From a virus, in IMG/VR virus record IMGVR_UViG_3300009164_000001, positions 1 to 64,000 of that record: a stretch of 64,000 nucleotides of DNA. One strand, written 5' to 3'. The notes beneath the pieces were generated by a model that was given only the letters and a program-made list of their open reading frames with translations, did no database searches and was not told the origin of the DNA. Position 1 is the first letter of the stretch. Every line of letters begins with the position of its first letter. This document shows positions 20,401-28,831 of this stretch, in pieces. The position numbers were made by a program, and so were the translations under genes.

Positions 20401-21988
20401 TTGACATGAAATCTGCTATAGGCTGTAGCACTGGTTTTAATTCTGCAGCTTTTTTTATTGCTGCATGCATAGATTCAAAAGTTTGTTTACCAGTAAATAC
20501 ACGTAGCATTTCTTGGTACACATCTTCTCTATTCATATAAGAACGTACCCCTAAAAGATTTGGTTCTATATTTCTGATAGTACTCAGCAATTCCTTAACC
20601 TTTCCCGTTAATCTTTTTGACGGAGATTCTTGTAAGGTAGTCATACTGTATATTTTCATAGTACCCTCATCAACTAACTTCATCTCTTCTTGAAGAGCAT
20701 CTAAATCTGCTGGGTCTAATTCATTGTTAGCATCTATATCAAAGCTGTCATCTTTATCTTCCTCTATATTTCCTTCAGCAGTAACTGTATTGTTAATCTT
20801 TATACCGGCCTCACGAAGTTTAATCTCTAAGAATGTTCTCCAACCTGTTTGTATTGAGTTTCCTGTAGCAGGATCGTACACATCATTCCACGTGGATGCT
20901 ACATTTTTGAATACATTTCGAAGAGTGATGTTCTCTTCCATCGTAAACTCTGCACCCACTTCTTCAAGTGCATTCCACATAGCAGCTTCTGCATCGTCAA
21001 GTGACTCTGGAGTAGCAGCATCCATTGCTGTCTCAGCTGCAAATAACTTGTTAGCTTCTGCAGCAGTGATAACACTCCCATCAGTTTTCTTGTACATCTG
21101 CATTTGAAACTGATCTACGATAGCACCGTTCTTTCCATCAACACCTAATTGCACTTGTGCACTAAATCTTCTTCCTAGATCTTTTTTAGTATCCATAAAG
21201 ATTGTGTAGATAGTATCTAACGATGCTTTAAACATTGCATCCCCCATTTCTGGACGGTACATGTAAGCTTTCTTTGGACCTTTAAATTTCTCTGGGTTTC
21301 TGAATACCCCTCTACCAAGAATAGAAGAATTCATTTTACCACTCTCAATTAAAGAGTATGCTTGACGAAGGCTAAGGTTGTTTGTAACTAATGCTTTGAA
21401 GAAGTTCCATAGATCTCTAAAGAACTTTCCAATTTTAGCAGGTAAACTTTTTTCAGTGTATCCTTCAGTTAGCACATAGTCTTTAAAGTCATCAGCCATT
21501 TTCTCTTCCAAAGCAGCTTTACGTGCTTCTTCATCAGAGATTTCTGGGAATGTTCTTTTGATGTATCGAATCTCTCCTGCAGTCGGTTCTCCAAATCTTG
21601 TAGCAGCTTCTGCATACAATTGCTCTCTTTGACTTTCAGACAACATAGTTCTGAATGACAAGTGATAAGCTTCGTGAAATTCTGTCCCAATATCAGAGTT
21701 AGTCCACATATGAACTACTGCATTCTCTACATAACCATGCACTTCTTCTGACCCAATTTTTTCAACAGTATCAAAAAGATTTGCTTCTATCCCTCTTGAA
21801 GTAAGCCAAGCTTTTTTTTGGTCTGGACTTAACAAAGTATCTATTGCAGAACCTTTAAGTTTATTTCCATAATAAAATCCTGGAACTGTACCACGAAACT
21901 TATCCCATAATTTATGAGCAATAGCATCACCTTGAACAGCTGCAAGATCCTTGTATTCTTTTGAATTAATATTGGGGCAAAAAGCCAT
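14495..21988 (-). CDS. crAss-type virion RNA polymerase with N-terminal zincin-like domain
   Basis: This 2497-aa protein is the best candidate for the virion-packaged RNA polymerase that crAss-like phages inject to transcribe early genes. The key motif is LMGSDHDVDKL near residue 1718: a D-x-D-x-D loop like the metal-binding DFDGD loop of the phi14:2 virion polymerase and other two-barrel polymerases. It follows the strand VVPGQLIKL, as expected in a double-psi beta-barrel. Near the N-terminus, EFHEAYHLSFR (H105, E106, H109) plus EEKMADDF (E161/E162) form a gluzincin-like signature. The remaining length has no motif I can name. It starts 10 bases after the 2272-aa gene and ends 18 bases before the 1578-aa gene, so the three form one unit. 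Polymerase identity rests on one motif, size and order. Confidence 0.82.
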   Translation of the reverse strand: MAFCPNINSKEYKDLAAVQGDAIAHKLWDKFRGTVPGFYYGNKLKGSAIDTLLSPDQKKAWLTSRGIEANLFDTVEKIGSEEVHGYVENAVVHMWTNSDIGTEFHEAYHLSFRTMLSESQREQLYAEAATRFGEPTAGEIRYIKRTFPEISDEEARKAALEEKMADDFKDYVLTEGYTEKSLPAKIGKFFRDLWNFFKALVTNNLSLRQAYSLIESGKMNSSILGRGVFRNPEKFKGPKKAYMYRPEMGDAMFKASLDTIYTIFMDTKKDLGRRFSAQVQLGVDGKNGAIVDQFQMQMYKKTDGSVITAAEANKLFAAETAMDAATPESLDDAEAAMWNALEEVGAEFTMEENITLRNVFKNVASTWNDVYDPATGNSIQTGWRTFLEIKLREAGIKINNTVTAEGNIEEDKDDSFDIDANNELDPADLDALQEEMKLVDEGTMKIYSMTTLQESPSKRLTGKVKELLSTIRNIEPNLLGVRSYMNREDVYQEMLRVFTGKQTFESMHAAIKKAAELKPVLQPIADFMSKLDDRDCAMLYTAFALVNTEFIMIKDRIEGNKRFADVINPNRKDVVAGTIDRWKTQLIRDNNENPRALYQRKPVLDAAGKPTINSDGSPVTYLEADREKILAAAAIVRDLEKGLNKSDPRTFVVQTSDGSINETVEKVAELMWALGMHIGTDSSNIAETKWALQSLINVGVGIKSPNGLVRNYNGTGLLKLLAADLTKVLKLSAKFTPSRQSTVEQLETITPTADYISLNKALVTGIVNYFTPMLNTIGESFVNSKGKAMYPSNLASNMNDIVNTLSDGSAESVELYKEYMSDPFINGGNNPKFASVLFRYLKTPGFLKDFKVVDFDAAKSGDKVDDAMSYEDFSKLDNLVVRINAFINNDPRSETCFIAVPVQSDRNKYSFIEVPRVLVNPYGIDNSEADLIKAQIVQDLLRVSAAKQVVHTAITTKNYSTLLEGVHTEPGNPTKEGILKDNKYLGNAFNEDYFQFTAKDADGLTIVTDEVIKEDSVAYNGVQQLSDKINDYVAGKLTPAETIDIDARLAKMTLKMSEYFTKQAEAATVALKDSKKIGSLGVGAINFSQEKGALETTMRGFIVTEALMRNEIVKMFRGSRANHKNLENFYKRMGHLTTPGTRLALQGELSNARTFIKGELYGMIKEFNEVTMRDLHLDLTPALTAQGHAACDNIARGLINNELSKLGPTVNKYRVTFEYNATATETEPAVKISGKNITINAANSKGRVSSAKINTEIAALLPATTRVFEKSLAIADAYRPGAFESTDAQAFISLDMHRYISMGEGKWGTEEEEAYKAYKKTGKFVYQKGFLPKGYKEGEAVPVTPHKPYYEDVHYDKENNMMSTTSEKNSYTVLLKEYTKDFPHLEDIRSRMELDGQYAGQGLQPLHVLNHVSGKKVAKRGVYQHTGNIGELSNMVINKNNSKKLRFPQNIGEMKPDPKVIISRQLKKNMIANVADGTIYDLNAGLGSQVSLTGSAMKKLYHAAIEEKLRRDTNAVEEELGIDKLREATALGDIDNLKKVKLEVLQKVRDILLKQIDESDLPSNYSDAIKISFDETGMPRFSIPLDLPIYNKKYESIIMSLVNNKVFNQKAKGYDAVQIAQIGGHRVDNALNFTQISEDGKRVIHAEIMIREDLARQFGIEPGESLDDVPEELRRIIGYRTPNADKSATIILKIAKFLPANYQKGIVVPGQLIKLMGSDHDVDKLTLLFPEVEKVEPTPDYPYSIRKVIPNYKTLAKNVAALSNEKLVTPEMLNNIIFDTVEAVYSNPAHFNEVFAPLDDKTLPNEAARVRKVKPELGMATDWNAWDTEANTIVRSIKGNKLRGIYANMLSGRNVASHGNIAINKSHAIKIIDDSGNITEYINYVKEAQGIPTDRSTSLFLSAAVDASNVPIHTELNDNMLTSRVRALFLGFFPEYSSKTCTNFLNQPIIRELIDVFETKHGGDLRKLTKSIDFIKTKYNLNNLIPKGEGINLAQSLPMKASELANIAGSKAATQQAGFNFIEGRDMAEQAIFLHNFEFFSKAGRSLMNMYKRITPDSMDGMNRIGSIQGYQDKQAEFDEDYDTEDGKVNKEVLFFDSMSPGRNVVDQYIGENSIYGFERGYEKLLRDGLELAGMYFPIRTSNAFNNFKENLKRASGRNDVNAEMHQLIDYNLMFMMLMRPGSPFFANTTYGDLYDSPSNNIGERMLKLRAKHPALASAPFIANLELDVNAQAGYYGIKFDNSVTPTRSAKEAYTNNLRTMLYNPVAYVSAPLEQKFLGPDGKYSPEIQSQVNQIKRLGRDLVMHTFITNGFRQSADSYSDLVPSEFFTTPMEVEGSDKKVTISEFMYNEREKLADGNYFDAKDLVRYMTMFGKMRAAGQGMLSTVPSDELKPDMATIITSKEIHKPFVIVRNQDAKTSAVYQRIPNDSREVSMYTALAGSFAARGATKLYGTGISYVLKNDVPTNLVSYITSGRNAVWEAGVNNIGNEDGTMSCFI

Positions 21989-21998
21989 AGTTGATTAT

Positions 21999-24900
21999 TT
22001 ATTTTGGGTTACAAATTTCTTGTATGTTCTCTCCAGAGGTATCTAAATTAGATATCATGCTCTCTAAGGATTGATTTCCCATTGCAGCTAGCATGTCATC
22101 TGGTAAAGCACTCATATCTACTGCCCCACCTCCCATTGAAACTACTTTCATTCCTCCAGTTGTAGTTTGTGAAGTTACAACATTTTTCTTACTTCCAAAG
22201 AATGCAGAGTTTGTTTTTGGAGCCACAAGCCCATCAGTGCTTGCTACTACTGGTGTAGCTGCAGGTGGCCCAGGTACAGTTGGTGTAACAGGAGCTGCAG
22301 GTGTAGTTGGAGCAGGTGCTGATGGAGTTGACGGAGCTGCAGGACCTTGAGGGCCTGAACCTTTAATCATTCCTTCAACTCTTGGTGCATACGATACAGG
22401 AATTCCAGGTCTATTAAATAAAGATGTAATATTTCCATCTGCATCATAATTTATTTCAAAAGGCATAATGCCTAATTTTTTAACACTAAGTCCAAGCATC
22501 TTATTAAATAAATAAGCATACCCAGAGACTTGAAGCTGATGTTTTTCTTTTTTGCTAAGTTGCCCTGGAGCAAAAGATCGAGAATAGCTTTCCCAACTTT
22601 TTAACTTGCTAGTTTTAACATCGTAGATCATGTAGTTACCATCTTTGTCGACAGCTAAGATGTCAATCTCTCCTGCTACTTTAGAAACTTTATCATAGAC
22701 TACAAGATTTCTAGTTATATATCTTCCACCTACAGCATCTAATTCTTTCTTGATTTTGTTAAGCTTTGTCATAAGCATATTAAATGCTCCTTCAGAGATC
22801 CCCTCAGGTCTTGTAGTATCACCTTCATCAAAGAATCTTTTAACAATTTCGTCCACAGTGTTTCCAGCAACTCTGCTATTTTCGTATAAAGCAGGGTCTC
22901 CAGTAAAATCATCAGGAAGAACATTAGTCATACGTTTGTATAACTCTCCATCAATGATGTAGAATTGCTCGTCTGCTGTTTTACCTTCTACAAGCTTTTG
23001 AGATTCTGCTAGTAAAGTCTCAATGTCAACTGCATTACTAGGGGCTGCTGGAACTACTGGAGTTGCGGCCGGAGTAGAAGAAGTTTTAGGGAGTGCAGTA
23101 GTTACTACAGAGTTTGCAGCAACGTCAGCAGCTTTTTCAGCTGTAGCTCCTTTAACACCTACTGGGCCAAACTTCATATTAACATCATGGAATACAGATC
23201 CGTTTGCATTTGGAACTGTATCTACTGCTAAGATTGAATTGTGTCCCACTCCTTCTGTTCTAGCTTCTCCTGCAAATTGAGCAGAGTCAGAAAGGTACTG
23301 CATGTAAGGATGAGTCTTTCCGTCTTCGTAAGGATAAACAGTTCCATCAATTGGGCTAGTGAATGGCTCGTTAACTCCAAATTTAAATTTATCTACTTGA
23401 TATTTTTTAGACATCGTAGCCTCTTTAAATTCATCACCAACGTTGTTTTCTACAACTCCATAATCTGCAGGTTCTTTTTTAACAGCTGTGAATTTGATAA
23501 ATCCTTGGTCGTTGACTTCAGATTCTATGAAACTAAATTTAGGCCTGCTTCCATTTAAAGCTGCCTTCATTTCACTAGCATTTATTTTTATAAGGCTATT
23601 TGCAGATTTAGAATAGAATATAAATATTGTTTGCCCATCTTCTAACTGGTATGTAGATATAAATTTAGTTAAACTATCAGGACGTTTAAGTTCTTCTGCA
23701 AGAGACTTATCTGTTATAGCTACTTCATCAGACTCTGATTTAGCTTCTACCTCAAGTAAGTTACAACCTACAATCTGGCCGTACTTATATGCCTCAGGAA
23801 TTTCTTTGGTGATGTGGTTAAGTGCAGCTGTTGCTCCTCTTGTATCCATATCTTTTGTACTGGCCATAACCATTACAGGAGTACCATCTGGAGACTCAAC
23901 TAATACAGCAATTTGTCCTGGAGTAACTCCGGTTGATTCTGGGTCGGCCGGATCACGAGGGAATGGACGAGACCCAGTTGCAATAACTTCTGCATTACCT
24001 TCTTCAGAATCATGCATTACTTTCCAAACTAAATCACCATTCTCACTACCTACATAGAATAATGTTGGAGTAGGCTGCTTTGTGATCTTAGTCACAGGGT
24101 AGAAGAACACTTTTCCAGAAGAAGTTCTAGCATTACTTATCTCAGAAGTATCATTGAACTTTTCCATTACACTTACTGTAGGAGTAAACCCATCTAAGAA
24201 GTGCTGTACAATTTCACGACGTTTGTTTCCTTTAAATCCTTCTGGACTATCTTCTTTATATGCAGCCAATAATTGAAGACGTGTACCATCAGGAAGAGCT
24301 GCATAGATTGGAACGTTTTTCCAACCAACAGTCATCATCCACTCTTTAAACTTTTCTGGGTCAGTAGCTGTATCACTTACTTCTGCTTCATTAGGAATCT
24401 GGCTTTTAAACCAGTCAGTATCTATTGCTACAATTAAATCTAACGTAGTTCCAACTGGGACCATTTCTGAACTAGTCAAATGTTCTGGGAACATTAGCAC
24501 AGTAGAACCTTCAATTGTTTGCCCCATTTGACCACGTAGAGCTGGGTCATAGCCTGGCATATCTTTTTTAGGGGCTTCAGTTCTAGTCTGGCCATTAAGG
24601 TCTACTAAAACTTTTCCATTCTTTTTAACAACGGTTCCTTTTGCTAATTGAATATCATTAGCTTCTCCAGACACAACTGCTTTTGGGGCACCTGGATCCT
24701 CAGTAGGGGCTTCAAATACAGGATCACCTGCACCCATTCTTAGGACATCTTCAGCAAGTAAAGCTTCTTCTTTAGCTTTTCTTATAGCTTCGGCTTCTTC
24801 ATTGGTGATGGAGCCATCCATCCCTTCCGACGTAAGTCCTGCTGCAGGGTCGATATCCGCTGCTTGAGGCTCTTGCCCTTCAGGAGTAGAGCTAGGTCCT

Positions 24901-27900
24901 GCGGTACTGTCACCGTTTTGATTACGTTTCTCAAGTTCTCTTTGCTCATTGACTTCGTTTATTATGTTTTGTTGTCTTGTTATCTGTCCTTTCTTAGCAG
25001 AAATTTTTCTATCAGTAGCTAATTTAGAGTTTTTTGCAGCATCTACATCTTGTTCTCCATAAACACCGTCAATAATTTTTTGGTACTCATTGGATAAGTC
25101 TTCAAGCCTAGCTTTTTCTTTAGTTAATTCTTGAATTTTTGCATCAGCTGTAGCAATAATAGTGTTATATTCTATTTCTGTAGGAGATAATTCAATTTCC
25201 TCTTTAGCATCTAATCCTGCTTTTTCAGCAGCTTTCATTTTGCCTAGAACTTTGATCTTCTTTTTAAGAAGGTCATTCATTCTTTTTCTAAGTTCTAATA
25301 ACTGTGCAACTTGTGCATCAGCTTTAAACTCTTTCATGCTAAAGCCGGCCTCAAGTGCAACAGCTCTTTCCATTGCAAGAACCTCATCAAGTTCTTGAAG
25401 ATCTTGTTTGATTAACTCTACTTGATATCGAAGTTCATCCATGCTCAGACCTGCCGTCTTTGACATGTCTTTCATTTCTTTTTGCAGAGTATCTTCTTTA
25501 GCTAAGATTTCTTCAGTATCAGTGATTAAGTTTTCAGCTATTACAGCAATGTTTTCTTTAGACTCTTCTAAGGTAGTAGTATCAGTCTCTGATATTGGAC
25601 GAATCTTAGAAGCTTGCAATAAAAGATTGTATGCAAGTAATGTAGCAATTGCTGTTTCTCTTTCTATAGCAGCATTAGTTGCATCGGCCTGAGCTTCAGC
25701 TGCAATTTGAGCAGCCTCTCCAGGTTTCATTACTACTCCAGTTGACAGCTGAGTCTCTTGATAATCCTGTGGATTAACGTTAGCTACAGGGACAGTTGCT
25801 TCTTGTATTTTCCAAGTAACTTCATTTCCAGTTTGCCAGTCAGTAAGTTTTACTCCTACTACTTCTCCAGCATCATCTAGAATTAAAGCTTCTACTGGGT
25901 CAGCACTCTCCATGTAGTATTGCCTTCCATCAATATTAAATTGAGTTCCGTTTGGAGAAACCATTATCTCATCCAACAGAGTTTGCTCCATTTCAGACAG
26001 ATTGACAAGTCCTGCACTTTCCCCTCCAACAGTTTTAAATTCTTTTTCAGATTTAAGTTGATCGGGAGTAAGTCCTTTTTTTCTAGCTTCTTCAGTTTTA
26101 GCCTCCATTGCTTTCATCAATGCCGATTGAGACATTGCATCTAAGCTTTCCATGTCAATAGTTTTTAGATCTTCTAAATCCATTGTCATGTACTGAGCAA
26201 TCTTAGCTTTTTCTTCAGTTTCAAGTTGAGCACGTCTCTCTAAAGCAGCAGCTTTAACTTCTGGAGAAGCATCTGGATCCACAGCATCTGTAAGATCGTC
26301 TGCAGTTTCTGCTCCTGCAATTGCTTGTTTAGCTCTATCTTCTGCAGCTCTCTTCTGTTCTTGTTCCTGCAAAGCCATTTGAGCTTCTACGTACAAATCC
26401 ATTTGTTCTGGATTACGAGACAAGTTTTTAAATGCCTCTGAAAGACCTGCACGTTTGATTGACAGGTCACGAAGGTGAAGTAATTCAGCTTTAAACTCAT
26501 CAGCAGTTGCTACATCTAGTTCTGATTTAGCAGCATAGATTTCGTTAAGTTGTTTACCAAGATCCTCTTTAGGTTTAGCAGAAGCTGTTGTTTTAAATGA
26601 TGGATTACCATTTGAATCAAGTTCTACTCCCCCAACTTTGATCTGGAACTTCACTTCATCTGGATCTAGTTTTGCTAGAGCTGGAGCAAGCTGTACAAGT
26701 CTATCATATTGCTCGTCAATTCTACTATCAATAGTATCAATGTCAAGAAGATTGTGAGTTAAGATTTGTCCGTAAGTTCTACGTACAGCATCTTGAATCA
26801 GTTTGTTCTTTTTAGTTTCTTCTGTTTGAAGCCCTTCTTTAATCTTAGCCACTAGTGATGTACCAGGGTTAAACTGTGAAAGGATGTTGTGCACCTGCTC
26901 TGAACGTTTGATAGCAGATTGCATTTTAGTTTTTGTGTCCTCAATGATTTGCATCTGAGTTTTACCAGTCTGCTGCTCAAGAGTACGATTCATGTCATAA
27001 CCAAAAGCTTGCTTGAATTCTTTTTCCTCCATTGCAGCAGCATCATCAAACTGCTCCATTGCATAATCGATTGCCCCTAACCCATTCATCTTAGCAAAGA
27101 CTCCATGGATTAATCTCATACGAGCTGTTTCAGCTTTTAAATCGTTTTGACGTCTTTCAGCTTTTGTAATTCCTTCTCTTTCATTGTCAAGATTAGCATC
27201 ATTAATGTCTTTGATAAATGCTAAGTTCTCAGCACTTTGCTCTGCATTCTCGATAATTTTCTTAATAGCCCCTGAGTTAAGCATTTTTATAGCTTCAGTA
27301 GTATTAAGTCCTTTTTGAGCAAGAAGTTTTTTCTCAGCTCCCATAAGACGACTTACTGCTCCGGTACCACCTCCGACTAATGCTCCAATCAATATGTTCT
27401 CTAAACCTTCTTTAGTCCCTATAGTCGATGACAATGCTTTGCTCATTGCAGAAGCCATGTCTCCTGTACCATCGTTAAATTTTTCTCCGTAGTAGTTACG
27501 TGCATATTGAGACCCAGCAAACTGGCTGGCCTCTTGGAAACCTTCTTCAGCAGAAGTTTTAAGTACAGGCCCAAATGTTTTTTGTGCTCTACCATAAGCT
27601 TTTCCAAACTTAGAGCTTGCAGCTTTTTCAACCCATTCTTCCCCTGCAGTTAACCCTTTCTTCTCAATGTCGTACATTGTTTTTTCCCCAACACGGGCAC
27701 CCTGCATTGCTTTACCAAACATCAATAAGTTTGTAGCAGTTAAAAGAGGAAGGTTAATAGCAAACGTAGTATTACCTACAGCATTAGCACTTTGCAAAAT
27801 ACCGTCTTCTACATCTTTTGGCATAACCTGACCGGGGTTTTGCTCTTCCCACTCTGCTTTACGTTCTTCAATAAATGAGTTTTTAGCTTCACGAGCTTCA

Positions 27901-28817
27901 ACAGAAGATTCAGCTAATGACATTTGAGTTCCAACTGCTAGGTGTTTTGTAGCAGTTTTAATTTTAGCATATCTATCTAAAGCTTCTAACCCTTTACCAG
28001 CTGATTTAGCATCTTCTACTCCTTTGATAGTTTGGTATAAAATCTTTTCTTTACTACCTGCTTTAGCTGCATTACCTGCAACTTTTGCTAAGTCGTCGGC
28101 CACATTAAGTATGTCACCTGCAGCATCTGCAATTTTGGCTCCTTGTGCACCTTTTGCAACAAGTGAACCTAACTTAGCAGATAGTCCTAATTCTCCAACA
28201 CCAAGCCACATTGTAGCAATAGATCCAAGAGTATATCCTAAACCTCCTGCAAATTTATCTGCCCAGAAGTTAGCTGTAGCAAGATTAGATCCTAGACTTC
28301 CGTTTACCTCTGCTTTGGTATAATAGTTTGGGAGAGCTGATTGAGCCCATGTGTTCATCTCATCAACTTGTCTTCCAACAAAGTTGTCGTAGTATGAGCC
28401 ACCAGTCATCATAGAACCAACACCTGCTAATACCCCTACTGTATTTTCATACACAGAACCTAATGTAGTAAGACCTGCTTTAGTCAAACCATTCATCCAC
28501 TTTTGAGCAGTTCCTTGGTTCTGAGCACGTTCTTCATTCCAGTCGTTGAATGGATTTAATGCAACATTGTATGCTGCATATTTTCCAATAGGGTCAGTGT
28601 AGACATTAGTTAAGTCTACAGCTTGGCCACCAATATCTAAAGGACTATAGTTATTGTACTTAGGGGCTTTGTTTTCAAGTTTAGCCCTACCTCCAGACAA
28701 TGATTCAAAAGCACCTTTTATAGGGTCCCCATCAGGTTTACTTTTATTTACAAAAGATTCTTTTGGTTTTCCTGACAGGTTAGTAAAAGCATTGAGGATT
28801 GCGTCTGATTCAGCCAT
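21999..28817 (-). CDS. Giant virion (cargo) protein with C-terminal PD-(D/E)XK nuclease signature
   Basis: This 2272-aa protein has several parts. The first 500 residues include glycine- and alanine-rich hydrophobic helices (for example LGYTLGSIATMWLGVGEL and ILIGALVGGGTGAV) that could cross a membrane during ejection. Residues about 500-1300 are highly charged and coiled-coil-like. Near residue 2050, AGEIDILAVD followed by MIYDVKTSKL gives a D-(x)n-D-x-K pattern like PD-(D/E)XK nucleases, followed by the typical helix with Q and Y (KHQLQVSGYAYLF). A Pro/Ala linker and a GGMKVVSMGGG motif close the protein. It precedes the RNA polymerase gene by 10 bases. An internal protein ejected into the host is the most likely role, from position. 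Confidence 0.75.
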   Translation of the reverse strand: MAESDAILNAFTNLSGKPKESFVNKSKPDGDPIKGAFESLSGGRAKLENKAPKYNNYSPLDIGGQAVDLTNVYTDPIGKYAAYNVALNPFNDWNEERAQNQGTAQKWMNGLTKAGLTTLGSVYENTVGVLAGVGSMMTGGSYYDNFVGRQVDEMNTWAQSALPNYYTKAEVNGSLGSNLATANFWADKFAGGLGYTLGSIATMWLGVGELGLSAKLGSLVAKGAQGAKIADAAGDILNVADDLAKVAGNAAKAGSKEKILYQTIKGVEDAKSAGKGLEALDRYAKIKTATKHLAVGTQMSLAESSVEAREAKNSFIEERKAEWEEQNPGQVMPKDVEDGILQSANAVGNTTFAINLPLLTATNLLMFGKAMQGARVGEKTMYDIEKKGLTAGEEWVEKAASSKFGKAYGRAQKTFGPVLKTSAEEGFQEASQFAGSQYARNYYGEKFNDGTGDMASAMSKALSSTIGTKEGLENILIGALVGGGTGAVSRLMGAEKKLLAQKGLNTTEAIKMLNSGAIKKIIENAEQSAENLAFIKDINDANLDNEREGITKAERRQNDLKAETARMRLIHGVFAKMNGLGAIDYAMEQFDDAAAMEEKEFKQAFGYDMNRTLEQQTGKTQMQIIEDTKTKMQSAIKRSEQVHNILSQFNPGTSLVAKIKEGLQTEETKKNKLIQDAVRRTYGQILTHNLLDIDTIDSRIDEQYDRLVQLAPALAKLDPDEVKFQIKVGGVELDSNGNPSFKTTASAKPKEDLGKQLNEIYAAKSELDVATADEFKAELLHLRDLSIKRAGLSEAFKNLSRNPEQMDLYVEAQMALQEQEQKRAAEDRAKQAIAGAETADDLTDAVDPDASPEVKAAALERRAQLETEEKAKIAQYMTMDLEDLKTIDMESLDAMSQSALMKAMEAKTEEARKKGLTPDQLKSEKEFKTVGGESAGLVNLSEMEQTLLDEIMVSPNGTQFNIDGRQYYMESADPVEALILDDAGEVVGVKLTDWQTGNEVTWKIQEATVPVANVNPQDYQETQLSTGVVMKPGEAAQIAAEAQADATNAAIERETAIATLLAYNLLLQASKIRPISETDTTTLEESKENIAVIAENLITDTEEILAKEDTLQKEMKDMSKTAGLSMDELRYQVELIKQDLQELDEVLAMERAVALEAGFSMKEFKADAQVAQLLELRKRMNDLLKKKIKVLGKMKAAEKAGLDAKEEIELSPTEIEYNTIIATADAKIQELTKEKARLEDLSNEYQKIIDGVYGEQDVDAAKNSKLATDRKISAKKGQITRQQNIINEVNEQRELEKRNQNGDSTAGPSSTPEGQEPQAADIDPAAGLTSEGMDGSITNEEAEAIRKAKEEALLAEDVLRMGAGDPVFEAPTEDPGAPKAVVSGEANDIQLAKGTVVKKNGKVLVDLNGQTRTEAPKKDMPGYDPALRGQMGQTIEGSTVLMFPEHLTSSEMVPVGTTLDLIVAIDTDWFKSQIPNEAEVSDTATDPEKFKEWMMTVGWKNVPIYAALPDGTRLQLLAAYKEDSPEGFKGNKRREIVQHFLDGFTPTVSVMEKFNDTSEISNARTSSGKVFFYPVTKITKQPTPTLFYVGSENGDLVWKVMHDSEEGNAEVIATGSRPFPRDPADPESTGVTPGQIAVLVESPDGTPVMVMASTKDMDTRGATAALNHITKEIPEAYKYGQIVGCNLLEVEAKSESDEVAITDKSLAEELKRPDSLTKFISTYQLEDGQTIFIFYSKSANSLIKINASEMKAALNGSRPKFSFIESEVNDQGFIKFTAVKKEPADYGVVENNVGDEFKEATMSKKYQVDKFKFGVNEPFTSPIDGTVYPYEDGKTHPYMQYLSDSAQFAGEARTEGVGHNSILAVDTVPNANGSVFHDVNMKFGPVGVKGATAEKAADVAANSVVTTALPKTSSTPAATPVVPAAPSNAVDIETLLAESQKLVEGKTADEQFYIIDGELYKRMTNVLPDDFTGDPALYENSRVAGNTVDEIVKRFFDEGDTTRPEGISEGAFNMLMTKLNKIKKELDAVGGRYITRNLVVYDKVSKVAGEIDILAVDKDGNYMIYDVKTSKLKSWESYSRSFAPGQLSKKEKHQLQVSGYAYLFNKMLGLSVKKLGIMPFEINYDADGNITSLFNRPGIPVSYAPRVEGMIKGSGPQGPAAPSTPSAPAPTTPAAPVTPTVPGPPAATPVVASTDGLVAPKTNSAFFGSKKNVVTSQTTTGGMKVVSMGGGAVDMSALPDDMLAAMGNQSLESMISNLDTSGENIQEICNPK

Positions 28818-28823
28818 ATTCTA

Positions 28824-28831
28824 CAAAGATA
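28824..28831 (-). promoter_or_regulatory. TAnnTTTG element before the 2272-aa gene
   Basis: Minus-strand TATCTTTG ends 6 bases before the ATG at 28817 and directly follows the stop of the previous gene. It matches the Bacteroidota -7 box without a clear -33 partner, and could start a transcript covering the three giant ORFs. Confidence 0.4.

Noticed and set aside
20724-21107. Rightward 127-aa frame
   Set aside because: It lies wholly opposite the N-terminal part of the RNA polymerase gene, is Ser/Ala/Ile-rich as antisense frames are, and has no motif or start context.
22093-22350. Rightward 85-aa frame with Gly/Val/Ala-rich sequence
   Set aside because: It is the antisense of the Pro/Ala linker and GG region of the 2272-aa protein; its composition simply mirrors that coding bias.
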